This document shows, piece by piece, positions 47,771-59,352 of a stretch of 64,000 bases of DNA (positions are counted from its first letter, which is position 1; the number at the start of each line of letters is the position of its first letter). The notes under the pieces are model-generated. The model was not told the DNA's origin. It searched no databases and saw nothing but the letters and a program-made list of their open reading frames with translations. Where the stretch lies: contig CM032229.1 in the NCBI GenBank assembly GCA_019009955.1, positions 193,645,001 through 193,709,000 on the forward strand, given 5' to 3'. The translations under genes were made by a program, and so were the position numbers. This DNA is from Riptortus pedestris. Taxonomy: Eukaryota; Arthropoda; Insecta; Hemiptera; Alydidae.

Positions 47771-49695
47771 AGCTGCCGACAGACGTTGCATTCCTGCCGG
47801 CAGACGTTGGATTCCAGCAGACAGAGGTAGCATTCCTGCAGACAGAGGTAGCATTCCTGCAGGCAGAGGTAGCATTCCTGCAGGCAGAGGTAGCATTCCT
47901 GCAGACAGAGGTAGCATTCCTGCCGGCAGACGTTGGGTTCCTGCAGACAGAGGTAGCATTCCTGCCGGCAGAGGTAGCATTCCTGCAGACAGAGGTAGCA
48001 TTCCTGCAGACAGAGGTAGCATTCCTGCAGGCAGAGGTAGCATTCCTGCAGGCAGAGGTAGCATTCCTGCAGGCAGAGGTTCCTGCAGGCAGAGGTAGCA
48101 TTCCTGCAGGCAGAGGTAGCAGTCCTGCAGGCAGAGGTAGCATTCCTGCAGGCCGAGGTAGCATTCCTGCAGACAGAGGTAGCATTCCTGCCGGCAGATG
48201 TTGGGTTCCTGCAGACAGAGGTAGCATTCCTGCAGGCAGAGGTAGCATTCCTGCAGACAGAGGTAGCATTCCTGCCGGCAGACGTTGGGTTCCTGCAGAC
48301 ACAGGTAGCATTCCTGCCGGCAGACCTGCAGACAGAGGTAGCATTCCTGCCGGCAGACGTTGGGCCTGCAGACAGAGGTAGCATTCCTGCCGGCAGACGT
48401 TCAGAGGTAGCATTCCTGCCGGCAGACGTTGCTTTCCTGCAGGCAGAGGTAGCATTCCTGCAGGCAGAGGTAGCATTCCTGCAGACAGAGGTAGCATTCC
48501 TGCCGGCAGACGTTGGGTTCCTGCAGACAGAGGTAGCATTCCTGCCGGCAGACGTTGGGTTCCTGCAGACAGAGGTAGCATTCCTGCCGGCAGACGTAGG
48601 GTTCCTGCAGACAGAGGTAGCATTCCTGCCGGCAGACGTTGGGTTCCTGCAGACAGAGGTAGCATTCCTGCCGGCAGACGTAGCATTCCTGCCGACAGAG
48701 GTAGCATTCCTGCACAGCATTCCTGCAGGCAGAGGTAGCATTCCTGCAGGCAGAGGTAGCATTCCTGCAGACAGAGGTAGCATTCCTGCAGTCAGAGGTA
48801 GCATTCCTGCAGGCAGAGGTAGCATTCCTGCAGCAGAGGTAGCATTCCTGCAGGCAGAGGTAGCATTCCTGCAGGCAGAGGTAGCATTCCTGCATACAGA
48901 GGTAGCATTCCTGCAGGCAGAAAGTGGGTGCCTGCGTACAGAGGTTGCATTCCTGCCGGCAGACGTGGGTTTCCTGCTGACAGAGGTAGCATGCCTGCCG
49001 GCAGACGTTGGGTTCCTGCAGTCAGAGGTAGCATTCCTGCCGGCAGATGTTGGGTTCCTGCAGACAGAGGTAGCATTCCTGCAGGCAGAGGTAGCATTCC
49101 TGCATACAGAGGTAGCATTCCTGCCGGCAGACGTAGGGTTCCTGCAGACAGAGGTAGCATTCCTGCCGGCAGACGTAGGGTTCCTGCAGACAGAGGTAGC
49201 ATTCCTGCCGGCAGACGTTGGGTTCCTGCAGACAGAGGTAGCATTCCTGCCGACAGACGTAGGGTTCCTGCAGACAGAGGTAGCATTCCTGCAGACGAGG
49301 TAGCATTCCTGCAGCTGCAGACAGAGGTAGCATTCCTGCCGACAGACGTAGGGTTCCTGCAGACAGAGGTAGCATTCCTGCCGGCAGACGTAGGGTTCCT
49401 GCAGACAGAGGTAGCATTCCTGCCGGAAAACGTTGGGTTCCTGCAGACAGAGGTAGCATTCCTGCCGGCAGACGTAGGGTTCCTGCAGACAGAGGTAGCA
49501 TCTGACTGCAGACGTTGGGTTCCTGCAGACAGAGGTAGCATTCCTGCCGGCAGACGTAGGGTTCCTGCAGACAGAGGTAGCATTCCTGCCGGAATACGTT
49601 GGGTTCCTGCAGACAGAGGTAGCATTCCTGCCGGCAGACGTAGGGTTCCTGCAGACAGAGGTAGGGTTCCTGCAGACAGACGTTGGATTCCTCCA
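47771..49695. repeat. 21-bp minisatellite, about 90 copies
   Basis: The unit is GCATTCCTGCAGGCAGAGGTA with variants at two blocks (CAGGCAG, CAGACAG or CCGGCAG; AGAGGTAGCATT, GACGTTGGGTT or GACGTAGGGTT). In 48900-49690 two unit types alternate, giving a 42-bp higher-order period. Because 21 is divisible by three and the unit lacks stops in several frames, long ORFs (up to 375 codons) exist on both strands. These follow from the period and are not good gene evidence. It starts about 0.8 kb upstream of the bHLH exon. Confidence 0.95.
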
Positions 49696-50000
49696 GGCGG
49701 ATTATGGATTGTCGTGGAGCGGTGCAGGATGGATTGTAGCGCCATGTCGTGGCCCACAGTTTGTCTCCGGTGTCTGATTCTGAATGACTAAATCGGAATT
49801 GTCAGAGTTGTCAAGGAGGCTTATTACGAGCGACAGTTATTCCAGGAATCCCTGCAACAAACTGTTCCACTCCAACAATTAGGAACAAAGTATACTTTGC
49901 AACAAGAAAAACTAATAAAAAAGGAGGAATGAGATGGTTGAGGCTAGACAGGGGGTCAATGACGTAACAACCAGCCGTCTGGATCGACTTGCCTAATTCC
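49696..50000. other. Unique DNA after the minisatellite
   Basis: Nothing recognised. It opens with GGATTATGGATTGTCGTGGA, which is not part of the repeat. Confidence 0.45.
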
Positions 50001-50114
<114 letters not shown>

Positions 50115-50416
50115 TCACACACACACACTCTCTCTCACTCTGTCTTATTTGAATGGTTTCCTTTCCTCGTATTGAAGGCAACTGGCCCCCTTAGCAACAT
50201 GATCGTGTCAGGCAACGCTTAAATGGCGTTGGACTCTCGATCTGTAGCATATTTCCCCAATGGGGGACCCTCGGCTTCTGCAAGTCCTCACTCACATTAT
50301 GGAACCTTTTCCACCACGCTGCCTTCACCTGGAGACCATCACTCTTTCTCACTTCGCCTGTTATCTATTGGTTTGGCACGCCGAATTAGCTGTATTATTT
50401 TCACTCTTTTTACAAA
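50115..50416. other. Unassigned open region
   Basis: An 84-codon plus-strand frame starts at 50223 (MALDSRSVAYFPNGGPSASA). Its first 50 codons look moderately coding-like and GC-richer, but the end runs into HINE-A sequence. No homology is recognised and no splice donor is evident. Confidence 0.25.
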
Positions 50417-50932
50417 AAACCGTCGTGCAGGCCCAAAATATATGCAGCTTTACAACGTGATGTTTATATGCTTGTAACACTTAAAGTCACTGTGAACATT
50501 AAATGAACCAATGGGAACAAACGAGAAATATTTAAATCAACTACGTTTTAATAATTTCTACACAAAAAAGCCTCTGAGTTGTAAGAGCCAACGAATCAGA
50601 GCTGAATGATAGAAATAATTTGCCAGTAAACAAATACAATTACTGAAATATGTTTGAATATAATGTACTAATTTTATTGAAAACTATTTACTATATCTAT
50701 TTCTGTAATTTATAACGGACCAGAATAAGATTTAGCGCAATTACTTTAACTCTAAAAGTTCAAGAACAAAGAAGGGTCACGAGGAAGTATTTGCATACAC
50801 CTCATATATATAATTTTGAAAGGACTTCATTTTTGTCATCTACTAGGTAGGATGAAAGGTCATTTGAGGACATTTTTCGAAAATCACGTCATGGGTACAA
50901 CCTCAATAGCTGATTTCTCTTAATGGTAAACT
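50417..50932 (-). mobile_element. Diverged HINE-A copy
   Basis: Left end ACCGTCGTGCAGGCCC (damaged), a body with AGAGCCAACGAATCAGAGCT, an almost lost core (TATATATA at 50805), right end CTGATTTCTCTTAATGG. Confidence 0.6.
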
Positions 50933-51084
50933 ATAAATCACTGTTGACAATGTTCAATTGCCCTTCCCGCCAATACTTGAGCACATTTAGAAGAGCGGTA
51001 TGGGGGTATTTACTGTGTTCCCTCTCTCTGGAGGAAGTTGCCAGGAACAGATACCAACCTATGCTTTGCCTGAATTATAAAAAT

Positions 51085-51511
51085 ACATCACGCAGGGGCT
51101 GCGTAAACTAAGCAGATTTCCCACTTGACGTTTTACAATAGGGAAATTTCACCAGAGCCGGACTAGCTTTTGGCCGAAACTCACGACTATAAACGAAGTT
51201 AGCCGATCTCATTTCGTCCATTATCCGCACACACAAAACTGCAAATATCTCGGTTAATATTCAAGTTAGACAATGAATGTATAAAACAATATTTATAGTA
51301 AATTTAATTTTCTATGAGGTTGGTTCTATACAATTTTTCGTATAGTAAAGGAGATATTTCGAATTTTCGGAATATTCTCCTCTAAACCACCCCCCCTCCT
51401 CCTCCAATAGTATGATTTCAGCCATTAACGAACTTGATCTTTATTTTTACATAAATCGTTTAAGTATCGAGTCTGGTAACGGTTAAACAAATATTGCGAT
51501 CGCTATTGCGC

Positions 51512-51520
<9 letters not shown>
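51085..51520 (-). mobile_element. HINE-A 3' half ending in (CA)n
   Basis: ATCACGCAGGGGCTGCGTAA at left, the family body, then CGCTATTGCGCTAACACACA leading into (CA)n 51509-51575 and (TA)n. HeliB 51595 follows. Confidence 0.7.
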
Positions 51521-51594
<74 letters not shown>

Positions 51595-52672
51595 CTAGCT
51601 CAGATACCCGGCTTCGCCCGGGAATTGATTTGATGCTGGATGGTGATGGTATTTTATTGGCAAGACTTTACTTTGCACAATCTTTTGACATTTACCCGTC
51701 CCAGTGTTTAGGATAAATACCCGTTGTTGGCATTTGTTAATAATAAAATTAATTTTTATGTAAGTCTTCACTGTCCTCCAAATTGTTATATTTCCCGCCT
51801 CTTGTGCATTATGCATAGATTTCAATTATTAAGGACAAAATATTAATATAGATTTGAATTAATTTTACCAGGTGAGGGACCTCATAGATCAAATTGGAAT
51901 GAATTGTTGAGCATATCAATATTTTTACGCAAATTACTTGCTCCACACATTGTTCCTGGAGAAATGTATGAAACAAAAGTTAATCTAAATTACAAAGTAA
52001 ACAACTTTTGTTATGTGGATGTTTGTCGAAAAACAAATAAACATTGAAATATCACGAAATTTTTATTTCAGGCCTCCCTTACAACCCCCCCCCCCTCCTG
52101 CCTGTCCCTAGAAATGTTGGTATGGCTTGTTATAATGAAAGCGTTAGTGCTAATAAACATACCGAGTTTTATTTGTTTCGGTTGGGTCTTTTGTGCCAAA
52201 TAAAATTATTGTCCCCCGCAATAGTGTTTAGCGTATAACTCATTTATACTTAGGTATACAACAAAAGTGTATATAACAAAATTTACTCTATATAACAAAA
52301 TAAACAACTTTTGTTATGTGCGTATTAGCCAAAAAAGCAATAGGAAACGAAATATCGTAAACAACTTTTGTTATGTTCATATTTGCCGAAAGACGAATAG
52401 GAAACGAAATATCGCTATTTTTAATTTCAGGCCACCCTCATAAACCCCCACTCCTGTTCATCTCAGAGAATATTAGTATAGCCTAAAGTCTAAGTTGGGT
52501 TAGTAGTAATATACATACCAAGTTTCATAAAATTCGGTTCAGCCGAAAAGGTAACAAACAAACAGACACGAAAGAAACAAAATGCAGTTATGGTGTCTAA
52601 GGCATGTGAAACGAAAAGTTATCGTGAAATTTTGATAAAAAAATCAATGTACAGACAGAGGTTACAATTGTA
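51595..52672 (-). mobile_element. HeliB copy
   Basis: CTAG at 51595 with the CCCGG hairpin. Two to three internal units, one carrying an expanded C run (52086-52096). Ends GGTTACAATTGTATATA. It is bracketed by HINE-A halves of opposite orientation. Confidence 0.8.
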
Positions 52673-52679
52673 TATATAT

Positions 52680-52986
52680 ATTTGTCTGTTAACGCTCTAG
52701 TGGTCGCAATTTTTGTTTGATCGTTACCAAACTCGATATTTAAACGTTTTATGCAAAAAGACAGATCGAGTTCGTTAATGTCTGAAATCGGACCACTGGG
52801 AGGGGGGGGTAGAGTGGGGATTTTCCCAAATTCGAAATATCTCCGTTACCATAGGTCGGATCTTTTTATTAAATGTGGGCCTATAACGATGAGTGAGTTT
52901 CCCGCCAAAAGCTAGTTCGGCCGTAACTGTTCGGCTCTTGTATGGACTTATATCTATTTAGTTAGCCCCAGCGTCACGGACTTTTA
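52680..52986 (+). mobile_element. HINE-A 3' half
   Basis: TTTGTCTGTTAACGCTCTAG onward to a damaged 3' end (GCCCCAGCGTCACGGACTTT). With the minus-strand half at 51085-51520 it makes an inverted pair of 3' halves around the HeliB. Confidence 0.65.
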
Positions 52987-53561
52987 CTATTGATGCTCTA
53001 CAATTGTTTTTCTATACATTTATTCCAATATGACTCGTACATTCTTGTCTATGGCCTTCAGTAAACCCCCCCTTTCCAATCATCTGTCTTTAGCTTAGAA
53101 ATATATGAAATACGCGTTTAGATGACATTATCTGAGTGACATTTCAGTAGTCCCGTATCTGCTTAGTTTTCCCAGTCCCTGAGTGGTGGACATTAACCAA
53201 TTTGGAACGTAGCTTCCCCGGTGGGTCTGTTGAAGAGGTGATGGTTCTGTTCTGCTTAGAAGTAACTAGTTCCTGCAACAAGTTCAATGATATAGCTTTG
53301 CCACCATTAATCATTTAGCTAGCTAGTAACCTAAACCCCCCAAAGCGATATAGCAACCCCACCACACCCTGCCTCCCCTCCCCCACCATGGCCTACTAAT
53401 GCAGATATGAAATCAAATATCTTATGTCAGCTCTTATAGCAAACCGGTTCTATCAAATGTTCAACCGATATTCTTATCCAGGCCACCGACACAAGCAACT
53501 GGCGTGAAATGTTACTATTTGGCATTCAATTTTTCATAATAAAAAGCCCTAAGCAGGAACG
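52987..53561. other. Unique DNA with a worn HINE-A trace
   Basis: TCTGCTTAGTTTTCCCAGTC at about 53159 resembles a degraded HINE-A 3' end. No gene recognised. Confidence 0.4.
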
Positions 53562-53786
53562 CGGGATTGGCTCAGGCTACCCATGTGAGTTAAGGCGTTG
53601 GGAAACCTTGAGTTGTAGGTTCGATTCCCGCCTGGGCAATAGGAATTTATTTAGTGGCCACCTAATTAAATAAAATCCTTAGCCTCACCCCCATTAAGGG
53701 ACTAATCCCGCAAAGGAGTTATAACCTGTAGATAGCCCGCCCCAAAGAGTCCAAGTAGCAGGAAGTTGGCGTTAATGTTGTTGTTT
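53562..53786 (+). mobile_element. SINE copy 4 with intact B box
   Basis: Head GGCTCAGGCTACCCATGTGA and B box GGTTCGATTCCCGCC (53618-53632), then the standard body and a GTTGGCGTTAATG tail. The strongest evidence that the family head is tRNA-derived. Part of the body is rearranged (ATTAAGGGACTAATCCCGC). Confidence 0.75.
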
Positions 53787-53939
53787 CGTAAGGTTTTAGG
53801 GCGAAAGACTACCAGGTTATCATCGCCCTGTAATATCTATAATTCACATTTTGATATCCTCGTCCAAATCGCCATTTTAACAATATAAACGAGGATACAA
53901 AAAACTTGTACTTTAAACTTGTTTGCATAAATTCGTATT

Positions 53940-54260
53940 TTTCACAAAATTAAACAATTTATCGAGTTATTTGGGGTCATCTCCAAGGGGCGCTTCTATA
54001 TAATTGGAAATATTGTATTTGTTTCTAATATCTGTATAAGTATGGCATTCCATTAATATGTGATAGATAGTCAGGTATGTGTTACACTTCTCACAAATCG
54101 GGGGTTGATCTTTTGTCATAAGATAACCATGCGTAAATCTTGTGTGTCCTATTCGGAGTCTTTCTAATACGATTTCATCTCTTCTCTTGTCTCTTGTCGA
54201 ATATTTCCATGGATGGATGGTGGTTCCATATGTGTTGCCAGTTTTTATCAATTTCTTCTT
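53940..54260 (-). pseudogene. LINE C-terminal zinc-knuckle region
   Basis: About 94 residues from a LINE ORF2 end: ERLRIGHTRFTHGYLM, then PPICEKCNTYLTIYHILMEC, with the C..C...H...C spacing found after RNase H in Jockey/I/R1-type elements. The frame is open to its stop but nothing upstream is present. It may come from the same LINE group as the RNase H piece at 6380. Confidence 0.75.
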
Positions 54261-54324
54261 ACTTTAGTACATAACTTCTAACAACGTAATTCCAACCATT
54301 TCATATGAGGCTTCACTAATGATT

Positions 54325-54361
54325 TATAATTTTCAACCCGACCTCATTTTACTCATGAAAT

Positions 54362-54438
<77 letters not shown>

Positions 54439-54764
54439 TGCTCGCAAAGAGCTATTGAAGTCCTACAACTATTAATTTATCTTCAAATGTCCATAGATCC
54501 TTCCTAGATCAAGTTTGTTTGTTACCGCTCTAGTGGTCACTATTATTGTTACCAAACTCGAAATTTAGTAGTTTTATGTAAAAAGAATGTTCAAGTTCGT
54601 TAATGGCTGAAATCGTACAAGTCGGAGGGGGGGGAGGAGGGTTCAGAATTTTGAAAATTAGAAATATCTCCTGTTACTACAGTTAAGCCCTAGTCGTTGC
54701 CATGGGTCATGTCCGGCTTTGCAGATATCGTTATACGTATAGGCTTCTTATCACTGGACAATTA
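54325..54764 (+). mobile_element. Rearranged HINE-A
   Basis: CAACCCGACCTCATTTTACT, then (TA)n 54366-54436, then GAGCTATTGAAGTCCTACAA and the plus-strand 5' part joined straight to GTTTGTTACCGCTCTAGTGG without a microsatellite. The (TA)n therefore lies outside the normal core, and a rearrangement is likely. Confidence 0.5.
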
Positions 54765-55375
54765 GAAAAGTCCGTCACGCAGGGGCTGCGTAAACTAAGT
54801 AGATTTCCCACGTGAAGTTTTACAATGGAGAAGTTTCACGAGAGCCGAACAGTTACGAAAACGGTTGAACTAGCTTTTGGCGGGAAACTCACTCGTCCGT
54901 TATCCGCCCATATTTCATAAAAATGCAAATATCTCGGTTAATATTCAAGATAGAGAATAAGTGTATATAACAATGTTTATAGTACAGTTAATTTGCAATA
55001 AGATTGATTCATTACAATTTTTCGATCCGACGTATAGTAACGGAGATATTTCGAATTTTCGAAAATCCTCCCCTCTAAACACCCCTCCCTCCCACTTGTC
55101 CAATTTCAGCCATTAACAAACTTGATCTTCCTTTTTACATAAAACGATTAAATATGAGGTTTGGTAACGATCAAACAAACATTGCGATCTTTAGAGCGTT
55201 AACAGACAAATGTGTGTATATATACATTTGAACTCACACAATTTTGCGCGGGCCACATTTTCGTGATCTAGGAAAGATCGATGGATATTTGAAGATAAAC
55301 GTCGAAAATCGTGTAATTAGTAGGACGTCAATAGCTCATTGCGAGCCCTATTTATTCCTGAAGGGATATCTGATA
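54765..55375 (-). mobile_element. HINE-A copy with diverged 5' end
   Basis: AAAGTCCGTCACGCAGGGG at left; core reduced to GTGTGTATATATAC; right end GCTCATTGCGAGCCC..., where the terminal hairpin is replaced. Confidence 0.65.
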
Positions 55376-55689
55376 AAAATGGAAATTGAGATGTGGGAGA
55401 TGTGGTAGGGACCGAGGAGGCTGGAAACGGAACGAGATTCCTGCTAGGAGGTTCCATCGGCATTATGCGATTTGAGTGAGTTTGAAGAGATTGCCTTTGG
55501 GCTGACAGAAGTCTTGAATAGCAATGAGAAAGGAGAGGAGGCGGCGAACCAATAAATTTGGCTAGTAGAAGGAGTTGGGGGCAGTTATGCAAGGCGGCCA
55601 TGTTTCGAAAGGCAGGGAGGGGCTACTTGTTGCTCCTATAGGCAACTTTCTAACCATCTCTTTCTCCAATAACAGCGGCGAAAAAATGT
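55376..55689. other. Unique segment with an ORF in good start context
   Basis: A minus-strand frame starts at 55601 in the context CGAAACATGGCC and runs 94 codons (MAALHNCPQLLLLAKFIG..., Ser/Pro-rich), its last part entering HINE-A sequence. There is no recognised domain and no strong GTAAG/GTGAG donor. It could be a first exon, but this is unproven. Confidence 0.25.
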
Positions 55690-56009
55690 CGGCGTAAACT
55701 AAGCAGATTTCCCACGACCAACTAGTGATGACATCACCACCTATTCTGGCTGCAGACCAAAATGTACCAATTATTGCATTAATAGTTCATTAGTAGCTGC
55801 CACGAGCCAATCCACAGCAGCCGCCGATTGGAAAAATGTACATAACAACGTTTATAGAACATTACATTGGCAATAAGATTGGTTCAATACAATTTTTCAA
55901 TCCGACGTATAGTAACGGACATATTTCGAATTTTCGAAATACATAAAACGCTTAAATACCGAGTTTGGTAACAATTAATAAAAAATTGCGACCGCTAGAG
56001 TGTTAACAG

Positions 56010-56053
<44 letters not shown>

Positions 56054-56519
56054 AGCCGTGCGTTCGATCTAATTAGGGTCGATCTAAATAGGGCCGCAGG
56101 TAGAATCTAATTAGGGCATTCCAGGAAGTTCTGGACCTTCTAGTCTAGACCTTCCTTGGCTAGTCCCTTCTACAGGCATATAAAAGAGACCTTGCCAGTA
56201 CCTCAGTTCAGTTGACGCTCGACGGTCTTCGAGGGATGTTCAGCGCTACAGTGCGACTTAGTGCAGTGCGGTAAAGTGTTGTGCCGTGTCTGTAAGCAAC
56301 AGTTTAGTGCCGTGTTTAAGACAGTGCAGTGCCGCGAAGTAAAGGACAGTGCAGTGCCGTCGTTTTATGTGAATTTCAGTGACCGTGAGTGAATTACTGG
56401 ACTGTGTAATCGGAAGGACAGTGACACTATCAGTGTAATATTGTGAGTAGTAATACATTGTGAAATAAATTGTGCAGTGAAAAACTTTTGGTTTGGTAAT
56501 AAAACGTAACAATATATAT

Positions 56520-56573
<54 letters not shown>

Positions 56574-56683
56574 TTGAACGGACCTCATTTTCGTCATCTC
56601 CTGGACATTTGAAGAAATGTTTCGAAAATCGCGTCATGAGTACGACCTCAATAGCTGATTTCCCTTAAGGGGAATCTGCTAAA
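55690..56683 (-). mobile_element. HINE-A copy hosting an LTR
   Basis: Left part from GCGTAAACTAAGCAGATTTC (terminal hairpin damaged), (TA)n 56015-56050, the LTR, (TA)n 56512-56570, then TTTTGAACGGACCTCATTTT and the intact end CCCTTAAGGGGAATCTGCT. Confidence 0.75.
56051..56511 (+). mobile_element. LTR in a HINE-A (TA)n core
   Basis: Shares most of its length with the LTR at 9168-9714: CTAGTCTAGACCTTCC, TATA box CATATAAAAGAGACC (about 56176), TCAGTTCAGTT initiator-like site, CAGTGC repeats and the AATAAAACGTAACA end. Its first ~70 bp (GGGAGCCGTGCGTTCGATCT) do not match and lack TGT, so the 5' end is either another subfamily or truncated. No internal region follows. Confidence 0.7.
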
Positions 56684-56749
56684 AGCGAATGTCAAGTGAA
56701 TAAATACAAACGATAGCTAGAAACCTTTCAGTCAATTTACAAGCTTATT

Positions 56750-57087
56750 ATTAATATGACACTCTTAGGAGTGGGGATTTACTGAAAGCGGAAAACTAGA
56801 AAAAATTCAAATATCTCGGTTAATACTCATTATACGGAAAATATGAATAGAACAATATTTATAGTAAATTTAATTTGCAATAAGATAGTTTTGTATACAA
56901 TTTTTCAATCCAACGTATAGTAACAAGGATATTTCGAAATTCCCCCTGCATCTAACCCCCCCCCCTCCCCCTGGTCCGATTTCAGCTGTTAACGAACTTG
57001 ATCTTTATTTTTACATAAAATGTTTAAATATGGAGTTTGGTAACGATCAAGTAAGAATTGCGACCACTAGAGCTTTAACATATATAT

Positions 57088-57132
<45 letters not shown>
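56750..57132 (-). mobile_element. HINE-A half ending in (TA)n
   Basis: TTAGGAGTGGGGATTTACTG to CGACCACTAGAGCTTTAACA and (TA)n 57084-57132. Both the 3' terminus and the 5' half are missing. Confidence 0.6.
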
Positions 57133-57142
<10 letters not shown>

Positions 57143-57598
57143 CCTACGATATTATTTATTCGTCTGATAAATACTCTGGATTGGCGAGCGGAGTGTCGTC
57201 ATGACTGCAATCTAAGATTATTTTTTAAATTTTAGTACATTTTCTTTATAATTTTTATCAGTATTTTTTTTTGCAAATGAAAACGTTTAATTTAAACAAT
57301 TTTTTTACTTATATTCTAGCTGTATAGAAGAAGCCTTGGGGTCTAGGTTGGATCTCTATCGCAGCTGTGTGTGCTTTAGTGAGCCCACTTGAACAAACTA
57401 TAGCCCTTATAAATACACTAACCCCCTTACAATTGAGGTAACAAGGTCATATCTACAACTACATCTCCTAATACAATGCCTTAATTACGAAATTTTAGTA
57501 AAATTAGAATACAAGACATAATCACCATTTACACCATAGGACCACCACATGAAGTGATAAATAATGAAAACCAAGGAAATAATACCAGTCCACCAGTT
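57133..57598. other. Unique DNA
   Basis: Begins CACACACACCCTACGATATT after (TA)n. A polypyrimidine-AG (TTACTTATATTCTAG, ending about 57320) resembles a splice acceptor, but no supported reading frame follows. Confidence 0.4.
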
Positions 57599-57744
57599 TT
57601 AGCAGATTTCCCTCATGGGAAATCAGCTATTGAGGTCGGATTTATGACGGAATTTTTCGAAATTTTTCTTCAAATGTCCATCGATCCTACCTAGTAGATG
57701 ACGAAAATGAGGTCGGTTCAAAACTGTATATGTGTATATATATA

Positions 57745-59285
57745 CAGGGTGTCCCCAAACCAAACGGCCAAACTTCAGGGATCGATAGAGGATCGAAACT
57801 AAGAAAAAACGTCCTCTGGCATATGCCTCGTTTTCGCTTCGTTTTTGAGAAAATCACAAAAAACATATGCAGACTCCGATGGAAGCCGACCTGAGGCGGA
57901 GGGAGAGGATACTGAGGCACTTCAATACCAACCCTGGCACAAGCGTCCGCAGAGCTGCTTCAGTTCTAAGCATACCAAAGACAACCATTTGGCGCACATT
58001 AAGGGCTGACCGCAGGCATGCTTACCATGTACAAAAGTTACAAAATTTAATACCCTCTGATTATCCCCGCCGATTAAATTTTTGTAATTGGTACAAAGAA
58101 CAATTGCAAAACGATGTAAACTTAAGTTCGAAAGAAATCTGGACGGACGAAGCGACTTTTACACGTGCGGGCATATTCAATCAAAGAAACTACCACCTTT
58201 GGGCACATGAAAATCCCCGCGCTGTTAGAGAATTTCACTACCAGCATGAGTTTTCTGTAAACGTGTGTGTCGGTCTTTGTTATAATCGCATAATAGGTCC
58301 CGTATTTTTACCTGCTCGACTTCATGCTGAAAGTTATCATCTATTCCTGGAGAATGACTTACGGGCACTTTTGGAAGATATCCCTTTGGAAACAAGGCTT
58401 GAGAGCTGGTTTCAACTCGATGGTTGTCCTGCACATTACGGAAGGGCCGTACGAGACTGGTTGGACATCAACTACCCAGGTCGCTGGATAGGACGAGGTG
58501 GGCCGGTGCCTTGGCCTCCCCGGTCTCCGGACCTAACGCCACTAGATTTCTTCGTGAGGGGATACGTGAAAGAAAATGTCTACCAAGAGCCCGTCCGCAC
58601 AAGGGATGACCTCATCGAGCGCATCAGAATGGTTTGCAACCAGCTCATCGCAGAACAATGTTTAGATGCAGTGCATCTGTGAGTACGCGATGTGATGCGT
58701 GTATTGCAGCGAGAGGCCAGCACTTCGAACAACATTTACGTTGACGCTTTAGAAATTAACGATGTAATTTTAGAGAAGGTAAAACCTTCAAAATTTTCAG
58801 GGTTTTTTTTCTCACTAAGGTAGACCCATATAAAAACTGAAACATTTATGTTTTCCAAGTAAGAATATTTAATTATTTTATTAATTTTCTAAATTTTTAA
58901 TCTTTTTTTATGTTTTAATCTTCAGTTATTGTTCATAATGTTATCTACTTTAAATAGGTAATTTTTTTATACTATGAATATTTGAATAAAAAAGTATTTA
59001 TTATTTTTTCTTAATAAAAAATAATTTTTTTTTTCAATTACCTTTCTGTTAGTATAAGATTAGAATACAATAATTGTATTGGAATAACATTTATTGCTAA
59101 AATTCATTCAAGGAATAAAATCCGCTCTTCCATTGGCCTTAACTAGTTTTTGCACAACTATTTTTAGTTTTTTGTGATTTTCTCGAAAACGAAGCGAAAA
59201 CGAGGCATATGCCAGAGGACTTTTTGTTTTAGTTTTTCGATCCTCTATCGATCCCTAAAGTTTGGCCGTTTGGTTTGGGGACACC

Positions 59286-59288
<3 letters not shown>
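57745..59288 (+). mobile_element. Mariner-type transposon, DD41D, 1,544 bp
   Basis: Terminal inverted repeats of about 120 bp begin CAGGGTGTCCCCAAACC and are more than 90% matched (57745-57864 and about 59168-59288). TA target dinucleotides flank both ends (57743-57744 and 59289-59290). The transposase frame occupies the 5' half, with about 340 bp of AT-rich non-coding sequence before the right repeat. Confidence 0.9.
57867..58823 (+). pseudogene. Mariner-type transposase, truncated and stopped
   Basis: 271 codons to TGA at 58680-58682, then the same frame stays open to TAG at 58821. Residues about 8-55 form a helix-turn-helix (GTSVRRAASVLSIPKTTIWR). The catalytic triad is D in EIWTDEATF, D in WFQLDGCPAHYG and D in SPDLTPLDFF; 41 residues separate the second and third, hence DD41D. 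Two faults are visible. The frame begins immediately inside the left terminal repeat, so the usual first DNA-binding domain is missing. The TGA stands where CGA would keep the family's basic C-terminal region (VRDVMRVLQREAS) in frame. This enzyme would excise and insert the element at TA sites. This copy is unlikely to encode a working protein. Confidence 0.88.

Positions 59289-59352
<64 letters not shown>

Noticed and set aside
47698..49791. Open frames of 164-375 codons on both strands
   Set aside because: Direct result of a 21-bp period without stop codons. Both strands are open and no flanking exon structure was seen.
53573..53640. tRNA gene
   Set aside because: The B box is intact, but the acceptor and anticodon arms do not fold and a SINE body follows directly.
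57687..57920. Minus-strand ORF across the mariner left end, and 59174-59386 plus
   Set aside because: Both are readings through the mariner terminal inverted repeats, not genes.
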